DNA from: Allomuricauda sp.
GTDB taxonomy: Bacteria; Bacteroidota; Bacteroidia; Flavobacteriales; Flavobacteriaceae
Assembly (NCBI GenBank): GCA_003712125.1
Contig: RHLF01000001.1
Span: 1,116,001-1,180,000, forward strand
DNA: 64,000 nucleotides
Reading direction: 5' to 3'
Under the pieces are notes generated by a model. The model searched no databases and was not told the DNA's origin. It saw only the letters and a list, made by a program, of their open reading frames with translations. How positions within the stretch are numbered: the first letter of the stretch is position 1; every line of letters begins with the position of its first letter. The translations under genes were made by a program, and so were the position numbers. Positions 10,950 through 19,929 of this stretch are shown here, one piece after another.

Positions 10950-10957
10950 CATCTTTG
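10950..10957 (+). promoter_or_regulatory. Candidate -7 box for bioA
   Basis: CATCTTTG, one mismatch from TAnnTTTG, 13 bases before the TTG codon at 10971. bioA needs its own promoter because the glycosyltransferase separates it from bioFD. Confidence 0.4.
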
Positions 10958-10979
10958 CAAGATAGATAAATTGGGGATT

Positions 10980-12278
10980 TTGTTACAAAGCACAACTTCA
11001 AAATCATTGATTGAGCGCGACCAAAAGCACCTATGGCATCCGCTTACCCAGCACCAGACCGCACCTCCTCCATTAGCCATAACCAAGGCAAAAGGAGCTA
11101 TGATTTGGGATGAAAATGGCAATAGTTATATTGACGGCATTGCTTCTTGGTACACTGCCATGTTTGGTCATGCAAATGATGCGATCATCGGGGCTATGAC
11201 ACATCAAATGCAACAGTTGGATTTTGTAATGTTTAGTGGGTTTACCCATGAGCCTGCGGTAACCCTTTCTGAAAGGTTACTCCAATTATTGCCGTCAAAC
11301 CAAGAACGAATATTTTTCAATGACAATGGGTCAACAGCTATAGAAGCAGCCATTAAGATGGCTTTGCAATTCCATTTCAACAATGGGGAAAAACGGGATA
11401 CGCTGATTGCCTTTGAAGATGGGTTTCACGGAGATACATTTGGTGCCATGAGCGCTTCAGGACTTTCCTCGTATAATGGCCCATTTGAGGACTTTTTACT
11501 CAAGGTCAAACGTATACCTGTTCCCACAAGTGAAAATGTGGAGTCGATAGTGCAAACGCTTCAAGAGCTATTGCATTCAAATGCATGCGCTGCTTTTGTG
11601 TTTGAACCCCTGGTTCAAGGTGCTGCAGGCATGAAATTTCATTCGGGGAATGGCCTTGACAGGCTTATCAAAATATGTCAGGAGCATGGTGTTATTTGCA
11701 TCGCTGACGAAATCATGACAGGTTTTGGCAAGACGGGAAAGAACTTTGCCTGCGACCATCTACAACAACAACCAGACATCATTTGCCTGAGCAAAGCCCT
11801 CACTGCCGGGATGTTTCCATTAAGCATCACCAGTTGCTCAAAACAAGTTTTTGATGCCTTTCTCAGTCATGAGGTTGCCAAAGGATTTTTTCACGCCCAC
11901 ACCTATAGTGCGCACCCTATTGGCTGCGCTGCAGCGCTTGCTGCACTTGAGCTATTGACCTCTGATGCAATAGGGGAAGGTATCAAGAAGATAGAAAATG
12001 CACACGGAGATTTTGTGCAAAAGTTAGCAGGTCATCCAGCCGTTGAGAATGCCCGGTCTTTAGGTGTTATTTTAGCCCTTGACCTAAAGGTTAAAACAGA
12101 CCGCTATGGCAATTTTAGAAATAGATTGTACCAATTCTTTATGGAAAGAGGGGTAAATCTAAGGCCTTTGGGAAATACCATATATACCCTACCTCCCTAT
12201 GTGATTACCGATGTGCAATTGGAACAAATTTACGAAGCGATTAGTGCGGCCTTGGATGAATTCGAAAGTATATGTTGA
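10980..12278 (+). CDS. bioA: Adenosylmethionine--8-amino-7-oxononanoate aminotransferase
   Basis: PLP enzyme converting KAPA to 7,8-diaminopelargonate with SAM as amino donor. The protein core starts LIERDQKHLWHPLTQHQ, the expected BioA N-terminus. No ATG is available near it, so a TTG start (10980, or 10971/11007) is inferred. An ATG-less extension back to 10884 would overlap the divergent glycosyltransferase start and is not family-like. ASWYTAMFGHAND, the glycine-rich NDNGSTAIEAAIKMA, the PLP-binding DEIMTGFGKTG and the Schiff-base lysine in CLSKALTAG are all present. The stop overlaps the next gene by 7 bases. Confidence 0.9.
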   Translation: MLQSTTSKSLIERDQKHLWHPLTQHQTAPPPLAITKAKGAMIWDENGNSYIDGIASWYTAMFGHANDAIIGAMTHQMQQLDFVMFSGFTHEPAVTLSERLLQLLPSNQERIFFNDNGSTAIEAAIKMALQFHFNNGEKRDTLIAFEDGFHGDTFGAMSASGLSSYNGPFEDFLLKVKRIPVPTSENVESIVQTLQELLHSNACAAFVFEPLVQGAAGMKFHSGNGLDRLIKICQEHGVICIADEIMTGFGKTGKNFACDHLQQQPDIICLSKALTAGMFPLSITSCSKQVFDAFLSHEVAKGFFHAHTYSAHPIGCAAALAALELLTSDAIGEGIKKIENAHGDFVQKLAGHPAVENARSLGVILALDLKVKTDRYGNFRNRLYQFFMERGVNLRPLGNTIYTLPPYVITDVQLEQIYEAISAALDEFESIC

Positions 12279-13441
12279 AGCAACCCATTTACATCACATC
12301 ACTTTTCTCGACTTCTGCACTTGGAACATCAGGTGAAGGGTTTTTTAAAGACTATCAGAACGGAAAGCACTATTTGACACAAAGAGAAATTGATGGCCAC
12401 CTATTATGGGTGGGTGCATTGCCTTTTGCAGCAAAGAAGGCAATTGACGCCCTGAAAGCATCCGATCCAAAATATCGAAAATTAGATGATACGGTCCTTT
12501 TTGCAATCTATGCTGCCAGACAGGCCCTTGCCCAATCGAAATGGGATAATTCGACCAACTTTGGAATAAACATAGGGTCATCTAGGGGTGCCACCACGCT
12601 TTTTGAAAAATACCATCATGAATTTTTAAAAAATGGCGCCGCACCCGCCCGTACATCTCCCTCTACTACCATGGGAAACATCTCGTCATGGGTGGCACAT
12701 GATTTGAAAACGAAAGGACCCAACATATCCCATTCCATTACCTGTTCAACAGCCTTACATTCGCTTTTGAACGGTATCGCATGGTTGCAGAGTGGCCTAG
12801 CCGATAAATTTTTGGTTGGTGGTTCAGAGGCTCCGTTAACGGCCTTCACCATAGCTCAGATGAAAGCCTTAAAAATATATTCTGATGCGAAAGGCGATTA
12901 CCCATGCCGTTCTTTAGATTTGAGCAAAGAGCGCGATACTATGGTGTTGGGCGAAGGGGCTTCTATTGCCGCAATAACAACTACCCATCAGGAGGGGGCC
13001 TTGGCACAAGTTTCGGGAATAGGTTTTGCCACAGAACCTTTGACCCATGGCGCTTCACTTTCAGCAGATGGGATATGTTTCCAAGATTCGATGCGCATGG
13101 CCCTGGGAGATATTTCTCCTTCTGAAATAAGTGCAATCGTAATGCATGCCCCAGGAACTGTGCAAGGTGATATTTCGGAGTATCGTGCCATCCAAAAAGT
13201 ATTTGGTTCGCAACTACCTTTTTTGACCACAAACAAATGGAAACTTGGCCATACTTTTGGTGCTTCAGGAATGTTTAGTATTGAAATGGCACTTTTGATG
13301 TTGCGGCATCAGAAGTGTATTACAACTCCTTTTTATGAACAAGAAGAACCTGAAAAATTGAGGTATATCTTAGTAAATGCTGTCGGTTTTGGAGGTAATG
13401 CAGTCAGTATATTGGTAGAAGACCTGAATGCCCCAGTGTGA
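12272..13441 (+). CDS. Beta-ketoacyl synthase-like protein in the biotin cluster
   Basis: A 389-residue thiolase-fold condensing enzyme related to FabF/KAS II. The catalytic triad appears intact: nucleophile C158 in ITCSTALHS, H292 in MHAPGT and H327 in KLGHTFGASG, with K322 at the usual position. HAPGT in place of HGTGT is a known variant in Bacteroidota ketosynthase-like proteins. It overlaps bioA by 7 bases, so it is translationally coupled to biotin synthesis. No bioC or bioH is seen here. A role in building the pimeloyl chain is plausible but inferred. It is convergent with gpsA with a 4-base gap and no visible terminator. Confidence 0.82.
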   Translation: MLKQPIYITSLFSTSALGTSGEGFFKDYQNGKHYLTQREIDGHLLWVGALPFAAKKAIDALKASDPKYRKLDDTVLFAIYAARQALAQSKWDNSTNFGINIGSSRGATTLFEKYHHEFLKNGAAPARTSPSTTMGNISSWVAHDLKTKGPNISHSITCSTALHSLLNGIAWLQSGLADKFLVGGSEAPLTAFTIAQMKALKIYSDAKGDYPCRSLDLSKERDTMVLGEGASIAAITTTHQEGALAQVSGIGFATEPLTHGASLSADGICFQDSMRMALGDISPSEISAIVMHAPGTVQGDISEYRAIQKVFGSQLPFLTTNKWKLGHTFGASGMFSIEMALLMLRHQKCITTPFYEQEEPEKLRYILVNAVGFGGNAVSILVEDLNAPV

Positions 13442-13445
13442 ACTT

Positions 13446-14447
13446 CTAACCTGGTTCTGCCTCTGACCCGCTTTCTATTTTTAAGAGCCCTCGAAACGCA
13501 TCATCAACAGTATTCCCTTCATAAAGTACTTTATACACTTCTTCAGAAATTGGCATGTGTACCTTGTAATCTCTGGCAAGTTCCATCACAACTTTCGCTG
13601 TTTTTACTCCTTCGGCAACCTCTGACATTTCTTCGATAATCTCCTCGAGTATTTTTCCTTTTCCCAGCTGAAAACCCACGTGCCGGTTCCTACTTTTGGT
13701 ACTGCTGCAGGTTGCGACCAAATCGCCCATCCCAGCAAGTCCTGCAAACGTTCTTCTTCTACCACCCATTGCCGTTCCCAAGCGGGTCAATTCAGAAAGC
13801 CCCCGCGTGATCAACGCCGCTCTTGTATTGTCACCTGCATTGGCACCATCGCCCATCCCCGTAGCAATGGCCATAATGTTCTTTAATGCCCCACCCAATT
13901 CGCAGCCAATCACATCATTGTTGGTATACACCCGAAACAGACCAGAATTGAATACACCCTGTAGTCTTTTTGCAATGATTTCATCAACCATGGCAATGAC
14001 TGCGGCAGCTGCCTGACCATTGTGGATTTCTTTTGCCAGATTTGGGCCGGTCAACACCCCTGCCGGATGACCGGGTAAGGTTTCCTCAATAATTTCGGTC
14101 ATTCTCTTTTTCGTACCCATTTCAAGTCCCTTTGATAGGCTTACAATGGGAATCCAAGGACGAATATGAGGTTTTGCGGTTTCCAATACTTGACGAAAGT
14201 TTTGGGAAGGTATGCCCATTACCAACAAATCTGCATTTTTAACGGTTTCTTCAATGGAATGAGAGGCCTTTAAATTTCTGTTGAGCAAAGCCCCTGGCAG
14301 GTATTTCGAGTTTTTGCGATGCTCATTGATTTCCTTGACCGTTTCAACATTCCGGGCCCAAATGGTCGTATGGGCATTTCGTGCTGTTAAGGAAGCTACT
14401 GTGGTTCCCCAAGAACCCCCACCTAACAAACCTACATTTAAAGACAT
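13446..14447 (-). CDS. gpsA: NAD(P)+-dependent glycerol-3-phosphate dehydrogenase
   Basis: Reduces dihydroxyacetone phosphate to sn-glycerol-3-phosphate, the backbone of phospholipids and glycerides; cytosolic. It has 333 residues with the N-terminal Rossmann motif GLLGGGSWGTT, SKGLEMGTKKRMTE, LTGPNLAKEI and the catalytic lysine region CELGGALKNIMAIATGMGDG. It lies 45 bases downstream of the PlsB-HAD-PlsC gene on the same strand, so it may be the last gene of the lipid cluster and feed glycerol-3-phosphate into it. The family assignment is secure; the operon link is inferred. Confidence 0.95.
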   Translation of the reverse strand: MSLNVGLLGGGSWGTTVASLTARNAHTTIWARNVETVKEINEHRKNSKYLPGALLNRNLKASHSIEETVKNADLLVMGIPSQNFRQVLETAKPHIRPWIPIVSLSKGLEMGTKKRMTEIIEETLPGHPAGVLTGPNLAKEIHNGQAAAAVIAMVDEIIAKRLQGVFNSGLFRVYTNNDVIGCELGGALKNIMAIATGMGDGANAGDNTRAALITRGLSELTRLGTAMGGRRRTFAGLAGMGDLVATCSSTKSRNRHVGFQLGKGKILEEIIEEMSEVAEGVKTAKVVMELARDYKVHMPISEEVYKVLYEGNTVDDAFRGLLKIESGSEAEPG

Positions 14448-14492
14448 TTTTTCACTATTTGTTCTAGGCCAATATACAGCACATGGCCCAAA

Positions 14493-17400
14493 TTAATTAT
14501 TGAGTTCTGCCAAAAAGAGATTGCGAACGGCGTCTATATTTTTATCCAAATCCTTCTTTTTCCATAGCCCTGTTTCCACAGGATCTAAAACCACAACTTC
14601 GATATGGGTCGGTCGCAATAAAACAGTACCCTCCTTAACGGCTTGGTATGCATTTTTAATTACAATTGGGATGATTGGGACACCTGCTTGCATGGCCAAG
14701 TGAAATGCACCTTTTTTGAAAGGTCCTAATTCTGCTGTACCACTTCTTGTACCTTCTGGGGCAATTGCTACTGATATCCCACTTTTCAAAGCATCTACTG
14801 CAGGTTTCATCGCTTCAATAGCCTTTGCTTTATTGCTTCTATCGATATATATGGCACCCAACGCCTTGAAAATTGGCCCAATCGGTGTTTTCTCCAATTC
14901 CTTTTTGGCTACACCGGTGAAGTCATTGCGCAAAAGTTTAATAACGATGAAGAAATCGGCAGCACTTTGGTGATTAAAACAAAAAACAGCCGGACGAAAA
15001 TCAGTTAAATTATGTTTTCCCTTGACTGAAATTTGAAGTCCGGCGGCCTTGGTACCGAGGTCCCCGATACTTTTAAGGGTGGTATTGGCACCGTTCTGTC
15101 TTGACATGGTAAATAGCCCGGTCACTGCGCCTTTAATAGCTGAAGGATAAATACTAGCAATGGCTAAACTTGTTCGTAGGCCATTGACCACCGGTTTTTG
15201 ATTGGGTTCCTCAAATCGAAGAATTGGCCAATCATTTTCAAATGCGACCTGTGAAAGCGCATTATCAGGATTTGTTGCCACGGGTTTCCCGACAATTTTG
15301 AATAAAGGATAGTCATCAAAACTGTCAGAGTAAAAATAGCTTTTTGATAAATCAATAGCATTCTTTTTTGCAAAGGTCCGTGCGGCCCTGGCCTTGCCTT
15401 CGCCCCAACACATTTCGGAAATTCGTCCGGTGAATTTTCCATTTTTAACTTCAAGCTCCGTACTGTAAATGTCAGAAATACCCAATTCTTTGGCGATGGG
15501 CATAATTTGATAGGAGGTGGCCGCTGATATGATAACCACCTTATGTCCTTTTTCTAGGTGTTTTTTTATCAGATCTCTTGATTCTTGGTAAATGGTAGGC
15601 AATAAATAGTCTTCAAAAACCTCTTGACCTAAATTGACGAATATCTTTTCTGGAATACCTTTTACGCCCATTGCTGCGATTTTGGTCAGCACTTCAAAAT
15701 CACGGTTCCCAAAAGAAAAGACCAGGGCGGTCATAAATTGGGTGATGTATTCCTTCGCTGTTGTTTCACCGCTGAACAGACGAGTTCGCATAAAACGTTT
15801 TGCTGAAAAATCGTTGATCAATGTGCGATCTAAATCAAAGTAGGCGGCAATATGCGGACCTTCTTCTTCCTCCCCTAACTTTTTTCTGGATTTAGCTTCT
15901 TTGGCAGCGGGAACCAACATGTTTTGTTTTGCTATTAATCCAATGCTTTTTGAACTGGGTTCTACCTCAATTTCCTTGAGGTACGCCAATCTTTCGGTCA
16001 AATCATCAAGTTGTTGCATCCATTGCTTGAGCCCTTTTGTGTTTATTTTTTGCGCATTAAGGCCCAATCCTGCGTTCTCTGCAAAACGGTAAGCGTTGCT
16101 CAGAAAAGGTTTGGAAACACTATCGAGCCTGGTTATTCTACTTTGCCAATGCAACTCTTTTCCCTTGAACATGCAAAGTTCCAAGAATTCTTCTTCCTTA
16201 AATGGATTATCCTCATCCCAATTGTTTAGGGTGTGGCATACTACTTTGTCAGCCTCGAGATAAGAGAGCAGCAATGCTCTTGAAATAAAAAGGTTTTGTT
16301 TTTTCAGAATCTCATTGACATCTTTTTTTGGGTCGCCCAAAATCTCTCGCCAATTCTTATCAAACCGATTTAACTCTTCCTCAATTTCAATACTAAACTT
16401 GGCCTTGTTGGTATAGAAAAACTCAAACTTAAATAAGTTGCGAAGTGCCATAATCTCTTCCCAAAAATGAATGATCCTATCAGGAGAGGTATCATCTTTT
16501 ACTTTAACCAATGCCATTTCGACAAAGGCCGAATGGTATAGATGACCGGCCACCATATTGGCATAGTAAGTGGCTGGTAAATATTCGGAAGAGACAATAC
16601 TATATTGTGCCTTTTGCCCAGCCCTACTTTTTTGAACGATATTGGCGCCTTGCAATAGATTAAGTCCTTTTTGAACACTTACCGCAATCGGGTTTCCGCG
16701 ATCCATTAATGAGTCTTCTTGTTTTTTGCCAATGTATTCCATTAACTTTTTGACCTTAAACTCAATTTCTTTTTTGGTCTGGGCAAAGTCATTGAGCAAT
16801 ACATTACAAATCAGCGAGACTGTTGAGACCGGTGTTATTTTAGACATTTGGTTGATTAGGTCAAATGCAAAAAAGGGTAAGGTATTTCGGTTTTTATAAG
16901 TGTCTTCTTCGAGTTGGGGAACAACAACGTTGTGGGTTTCATCAATCTCGACAGGATCACCAAATCGAATGGCAGCCCTTCCATAATCGTTACCCAGGCT
17001 TTGGATATATTTTACCCCTTCGGAAAAGTTTTCAGATTTCTTTTTGGCCCCTTTGGCCTGCTCGGTCATTTCCTTAACATCGGGTATCAGATCATAAACA
17101 ATGGAAACCGGTACATATTTGATAGCCCTGGAACTTTCCTTTTCGGCATCCATGATATACTTCAGAATACCCATTTGGGGATGTAAGATTTTACCAGTTC
17201 TTGAACGTGTGCCTTCAATATTCCAAGTGAGATGATCCCCTTTATCTATTATTGATGAAATGTAGTGTCTTAAGGCGGTCTTATATACTGGGTTGTCCTT
17301 AAAACTTCTTCTGATGAATACGATGCCAGCGCTTTTTCCCAATTGTTTCAACCCGGGAAAAGCCAAATTAATGCCTCCGAAGGAATAGGGGACGGGCATA

Positions 17401-17726
17401 CCGTATCTCGCCAATGTGGAGATTAGGACTAGGGTATCCAAATAGGTTTTATGGGTCATGATAAAGGCCACAGAGTGCCTTCGCATCAATTGCATCAATT
17501 TTTTGATACCCCTGGGATCAACGTCGATCTTTTCGTTATAGGCCCTTGATAAAATATAATCAAACCCTTTAATGGAAGCGATTTTGGCAATAGGGTGTTG
17601 CTCGGCATGAAGCTCCTTAATGTAGTCGGCTGCATTTTTCTTGACCTCGGCCAAATCCAAATCATGCGCTTTGGCTACTTGCTTTAGCGCCTCTTGAAAT
17701 TTCGTGTTGTTAATGATGTCTTCCAT
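14493..17726 (-). CDS. PlsB-like acyltransferase / HAD-IB phosphatase / PlsC-like acyltransferase fusion
   Basis: A 1077-residue three-module protein. Residues about 45-330 look like a PlsB-type glycerol-3-phosphate acyltransferase: HKTYLD is the HX4D motif (H92, D97), with EGTRSRTGK further on. An alpha-helical stretch follows. A HAD-IB (SerB-type) phosphatase starts near residue 630 with FDLDRTL (nucleophile and acid/base Asp), then IISAATS and the DSFDDYPLF metal motif. A PlsC-type lysophosphatidate acyltransferase begins near 915 with NHQSAADFF (HX4D) and APEGTRSG. All three active sites look complete. ATG 17726 is chosen over an in-frame TTG at 17765. PlsC-HAD fusions are known in mycobacteria; the extra PlsB module is striking. 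Confidence 0.88.
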   Translation of the reverse strand: MEDIINNTKFQEALKQVAKAHDLDLAEVKKNAADYIKELHAEQHPIAKIASIKGFDYILSRAYNEKIDVDPRGIKKLMQLMRRHSVAFIMTHKTYLDTLVLISTLARYGMPVPYSFGGINLAFPGLKQLGKSAGIVFIRRSFKDNPVYKTALRHYISSIIDKGDHLTWNIEGTRSRTGKILHPQMGILKYIMDAEKESSRAIKYVPVSIVYDLIPDVKEMTEQAKGAKKKSENFSEGVKYIQSLGNDYGRAAIRFGDPVEIDETHNVVVPQLEEDTYKNRNTLPFFAFDLINQMSKITPVSTVSLICNVLLNDFAQTKKEIEFKVKKLMEYIGKKQEDSLMDRGNPIAVSVQKGLNLLQGANIVQKSRAGQKAQYSIVSSEYLPATYYANMVAGHLYHSAFVEMALVKVKDDTSPDRIIHFWEEIMALRNLFKFEFFYTNKAKFSIEIEEELNRFDKNWREILGDPKKDVNEILKKQNLFISRALLLSYLEADKVVCHTLNNWDEDNPFKEEEFLELCMFKGKELHWQSRITRLDSVSKPFLSNAYRFAENAGLGLNAQKINTKGLKQWMQQLDDLTERLAYLKEIEVEPSSKSIGLIAKQNMLVPAAKEAKSRKKLGEEEEGPHIAAYFDLDRTLINDFSAKRFMRTRLFSGETTAKEYITQFMTALVFSFGNRDFEVLTKIAAMGVKGIPEKIFVNLGQEVFEDYLLPTIYQESRDLIKKHLEKGHKVVIISAATSYQIMPIAKELGISDIYSTELEVKNGKFTGRISEMCWGEGKARAARTFAKKNAIDLSKSYFYSDSFDDYPLFKIVGKPVATNPDNALSQVAFENDWPILRFEEPNQKPVVNGLRTSLAIASIYPSAIKGAVTGLFTMSRQNGANTTLKSIGDLGTKAAGLQISVKGKHNLTDFRPAVFCFNHQSAADFFIVIKLLRNDFTGVAKKELEKTPIGPIFKALGAIYIDRSNKAKAIEAMKPAVDALKSGISVAIAPEGTRSGTAELGPFKKGAFHLAMQAGVPIIPIVIKNAYQAVKEGTVLLRPTHIEVVVLDPVETGLWKKKDLDKNIDAVRNLFLAELNN

Positions 17727-17833
17727 CTTATTCGCCTGTCGGATCAAAGCTGTTCGAATAGCCAACCTTAATCTTAATAATTGCCCTAAAATTCGGTAAT
17801 CCCAATGCCCGGCAGTACACTTGGGTTACATTT

Positions 17834-18991
17834 CTAATTTAAGAAAAACAAACTTCTTTTTTTCTTGTTCCAGTAAAAAGGATACAGGATGCGCTCGATG
17901 TTTGGTGTTGTATCCTTGATAGTTTTTCCATTGATGTTTGCACTAAGCGCATTGGCCGTAATTAATAGAACGCTTACATTGGCTCCCAAACCGGAATGGC
18001 TTCCATAAACTTCAATATTTTTAATGTCTTCACGATAGCTTTCGGCCTCCATACAATGTTTCCAGGGTAGCAAACCATCAGTTTTGGTGTAGATACATGT
18101 AATGGGAACGTTTGGAATCGGTTCCAATTCTTCAATAAACCGTTTGTTACGTTCTTTTAGAGATTTTCCCCTGAAGAATTCCAAAATACCACTAACAGGG
18201 GTTTTCATATCCATCACACCCCATACAGGTGATCCAATAGTTATGATTTGTTCCACCTGTTTCGGGTGGCGATTGGCCATAATTTTGGCGAAAATTCCAC
18301 CTCCGCTCCAACCAACGATATTAACTTTTTCCCCGTGTATTCTGTATATGTCGTCTAATTTTTCTTCGAGTCTGGGGATATAGTGCGACTTCACCAAGTT
18401 GAAGCCTTGATCCCATTTATAGGTCTTGAAGCCTAAAGATGTTAAATAACGCCTGACAAAAGAGGTTGAGTAATCGTCACCTAAGTAAGGAGGAATCAAT
18501 AAAACCGGTCTTCCTTCACCTTTGATACGCTTTGGAATAAATGGGTAAATGGCATAAATGGAGGTCCACTCCACCAATGATCTGCTTTCCAATAACATAT
18601 TGAACAATGGCGGTTGAGGAATTTTCTGATTCACCAAGGCAATTTCATTCTTGAAGTTTTCGAGCAGTTTTTTTGAAATTGCTTCAGTTTCCGGCTTGCC
18701 ATCAACGGCAAATTCTTGGGTAATATTTTCAAATAGGTTGATAAGGGTGAAATACTCTCTACTGGGCCCCAATTCATCACATAACCGGATGCATTCATCT
18801 AAAAGAAAATCCAAATCCGTTCTGGCCTTGGTCATATTCTTGACCAATTCAGAGAGCTCGTCAAAATGGGGATGAGCCTTGAAATGTCGGATCATTATTT
18901 TTCTCACTTCCTTAATGGCAAGCCCATTGGTTTTTCCGAAGGAGCCCAACAGCTCAATAAATGTCTTGTACAAATTCAATTTGTCTTTCAT
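17834..18991 (-). CDS. Alpha/beta hydrolase with helical N-terminal domain
   Basis: A 385-residue hydrolase of unknown substrate. About 150 helical residues precede a Ser hydrolase core: oxyanion region VLLIPPYLGDDYSTS, nucleophile elbow GWSGGG, acid in YTKTDGLLPW and catalytic His in YGSHSGLGAN. The fold and the GSHxGLG end recall PHA-synthase-like hydrolases found beside lipid genes in actinobacteria. The nucleophile here is Ser, not the Cys of true PhaC, so polymer synthesis is unlikely. It sits 4 bases downstream of the monoacylglycerol-lipase-like gene. A 107-base gap without an obvious promoter separates it from the PlsB-HAD-PlsC gene. Confidence 0.8.
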   Translation of the reverse strand: MKDKLNLYKTFIELLGSFGKTNGLAIKEVRKIMIRHFKAHPHFDELSELVKNMTKARTDLDFLLDECIRLCDELGPSREYFTLINLFENITQEFAVDGKPETEAISKKLLENFKNEIALVNQKIPQPPLFNMLLESRSLVEWTSIYAIYPFIPKRIKGEGRPVLLIPPYLGDDYSTSFVRRYLTSLGFKTYKWDQGFNLVKSHYIPRLEEKLDDIYRIHGEKVNIVGWSGGGIFAKIMANRHPKQVEQIITIGSPVWGVMDMKTPVSGILEFFRGKSLKERNKRFIEELEPIPNVPITCIYTKTDGLLPWKHCMEAESYREDIKNIEVYGSHSGLGANVSVLLITANALSANINGKTIKDTTPNIERILYPFYWNKKKRSLFFLN

Positions 18992-18995
18992 CTTT

Positions 18996-19928
18996 TCAAG
19001 GAATATGGGTATTCAACCAGGTCATTATATCTTCTTCAACCTCTTTGCTATTCTTTTCATTTAACATTTCATGTCTTCCTCCTTTATACAGGTTGAATGT
19101 AAGGTCTTTGTTGCCATTGGTTTCATAATTCTTGGCTACTTTGCTTACCCCTTTGCCCATTTCCCCAACAGGGTCTTCATCACCTGAAAAAATCAGAATC
19201 GGAAGCTCATCAGGCGTGTTGATAAAGGCACTTGCTTCGTTCAACCGTTTGGAATTGGTTAGGATATCGGCAAAAACCCCAATGGAAAAATTTTCGATGC
19301 GATAGGGATCAGCTTCAAAGGCATCAACAGCGGCCTCATCGCTACTGATCCAATCCAGTTTGGTTCTGTTGGGTTTGAATTTTTTGTTGAACTCATCGAA
19401 GAAAAAAGAGCGAAGTGTTTCATTACTTCGTTGCCTTCCCCGAAACATGCTAACTACTTTTGTGCTGGCGAGACCAAAGTGCCCCAAACCTTTGATGAAA
19501 TTTGCCGTTCCCGATAAGATTAGGGCATCTATTTCATGCCCATAGCGCAATACGTATTTCCTACTTAACAACGAGCCCATGCTATGGCCAAACAGAACAA
19601 ATTTGCCTTTGGGATGTTCTTCACGCATAAGGTCGGTGAGTGCATGCATGTCTTCAACTACATCTTCAAAATAATCATCCCCGTCATAATACCCATATAG
19701 CCTTTTGATTTCGGCAGTCTTTCCATGGGCACGATGATCGTTTGCATAAACGGTAAAACCTTCCTGTTGCAACCGATGGGCAATGGTGTCATATCGCCCA
19801 GCGTGCTCCCCGATACCGTGTGCAATTTGTATGATACCTCGTTCTTTGGTTCCCTTAGGCACCTCCCACTTGTAGTAGCATATAATTTCACCGTCTTTGG
19901 CAGAAAATGTATTGGTTTTGAAGTGCAT
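18996..19928 (-). CDS. Monoacylglycerol-lipase-like alpha/beta hydrolase (Hydrolase_4)
   Basis: A 310-residue serine hydrolase. The HGIGEHAGRYD block near residue 36 is characteristic of the monoglyceride lipase/lysophospholipase L2 group. The nucleophile elbow is GHSMG, the acidic residue is in FSGDEDPVGE, and the catalytic His is in GGRHEMLNE. There is no signal peptide, so it is probably cytosolic, where it could attack acylglycerols at a granule surface. It starts 2 bases after the WS/DGAT stop, so the two are almost certainly cotranscribed. The exact substrate is not shown by sequence. Confidence 0.85.
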   Translation of the reverse strand: MHFKTNTFSAKDGEIICYYKWEVPKGTKERGIIQIAHGIGEHAGRYDTIAHRLQQEGFTVYANDHRAHGKTAEIKRLYGYYDGDDYFEDVVEDMHALTDLMREEHPKGKFVLFGHSMGSLLSRKYVLRYGHEIDALILSGTANFIKGLGHFGLASTKVVSMFRGRQRSNETLRSFFFDEFNKKFKPNRTKLDWISSDEAAVDAFEADPYRIENFSIGVFADILTNSKRLNEASAFINTPDELPILIFSGDEDPVGEMGKGVSKVAKNYETNGNKDLTFNLYKGGRHEMLNEKNSKEVEEDIMTWLNTHIP

Positions 19929-19929
19929 G

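Noticed and set aside
10884-10979. Longer bioA start
   Set aside because: Would overlap the divergent glycosyltransferase start and precede the candidate promoter; BioA homologues begin close to ERDQKHLWHP.
17767-17826. Terminator between the alpha/beta hydrolase and PlsB-HAD-PlsC genes
   Set aside because: GTAATCCCAA and TTGGGTTAC can pair imperfectly, but no T run follows on the minus strand.
17834-18991. PHA synthase (PhaC)
   Set aside because: The helical N-terminus and neighbours suggest it, but the nucleophile elbow is GWSGG with Ser; PhaC needs Cys.
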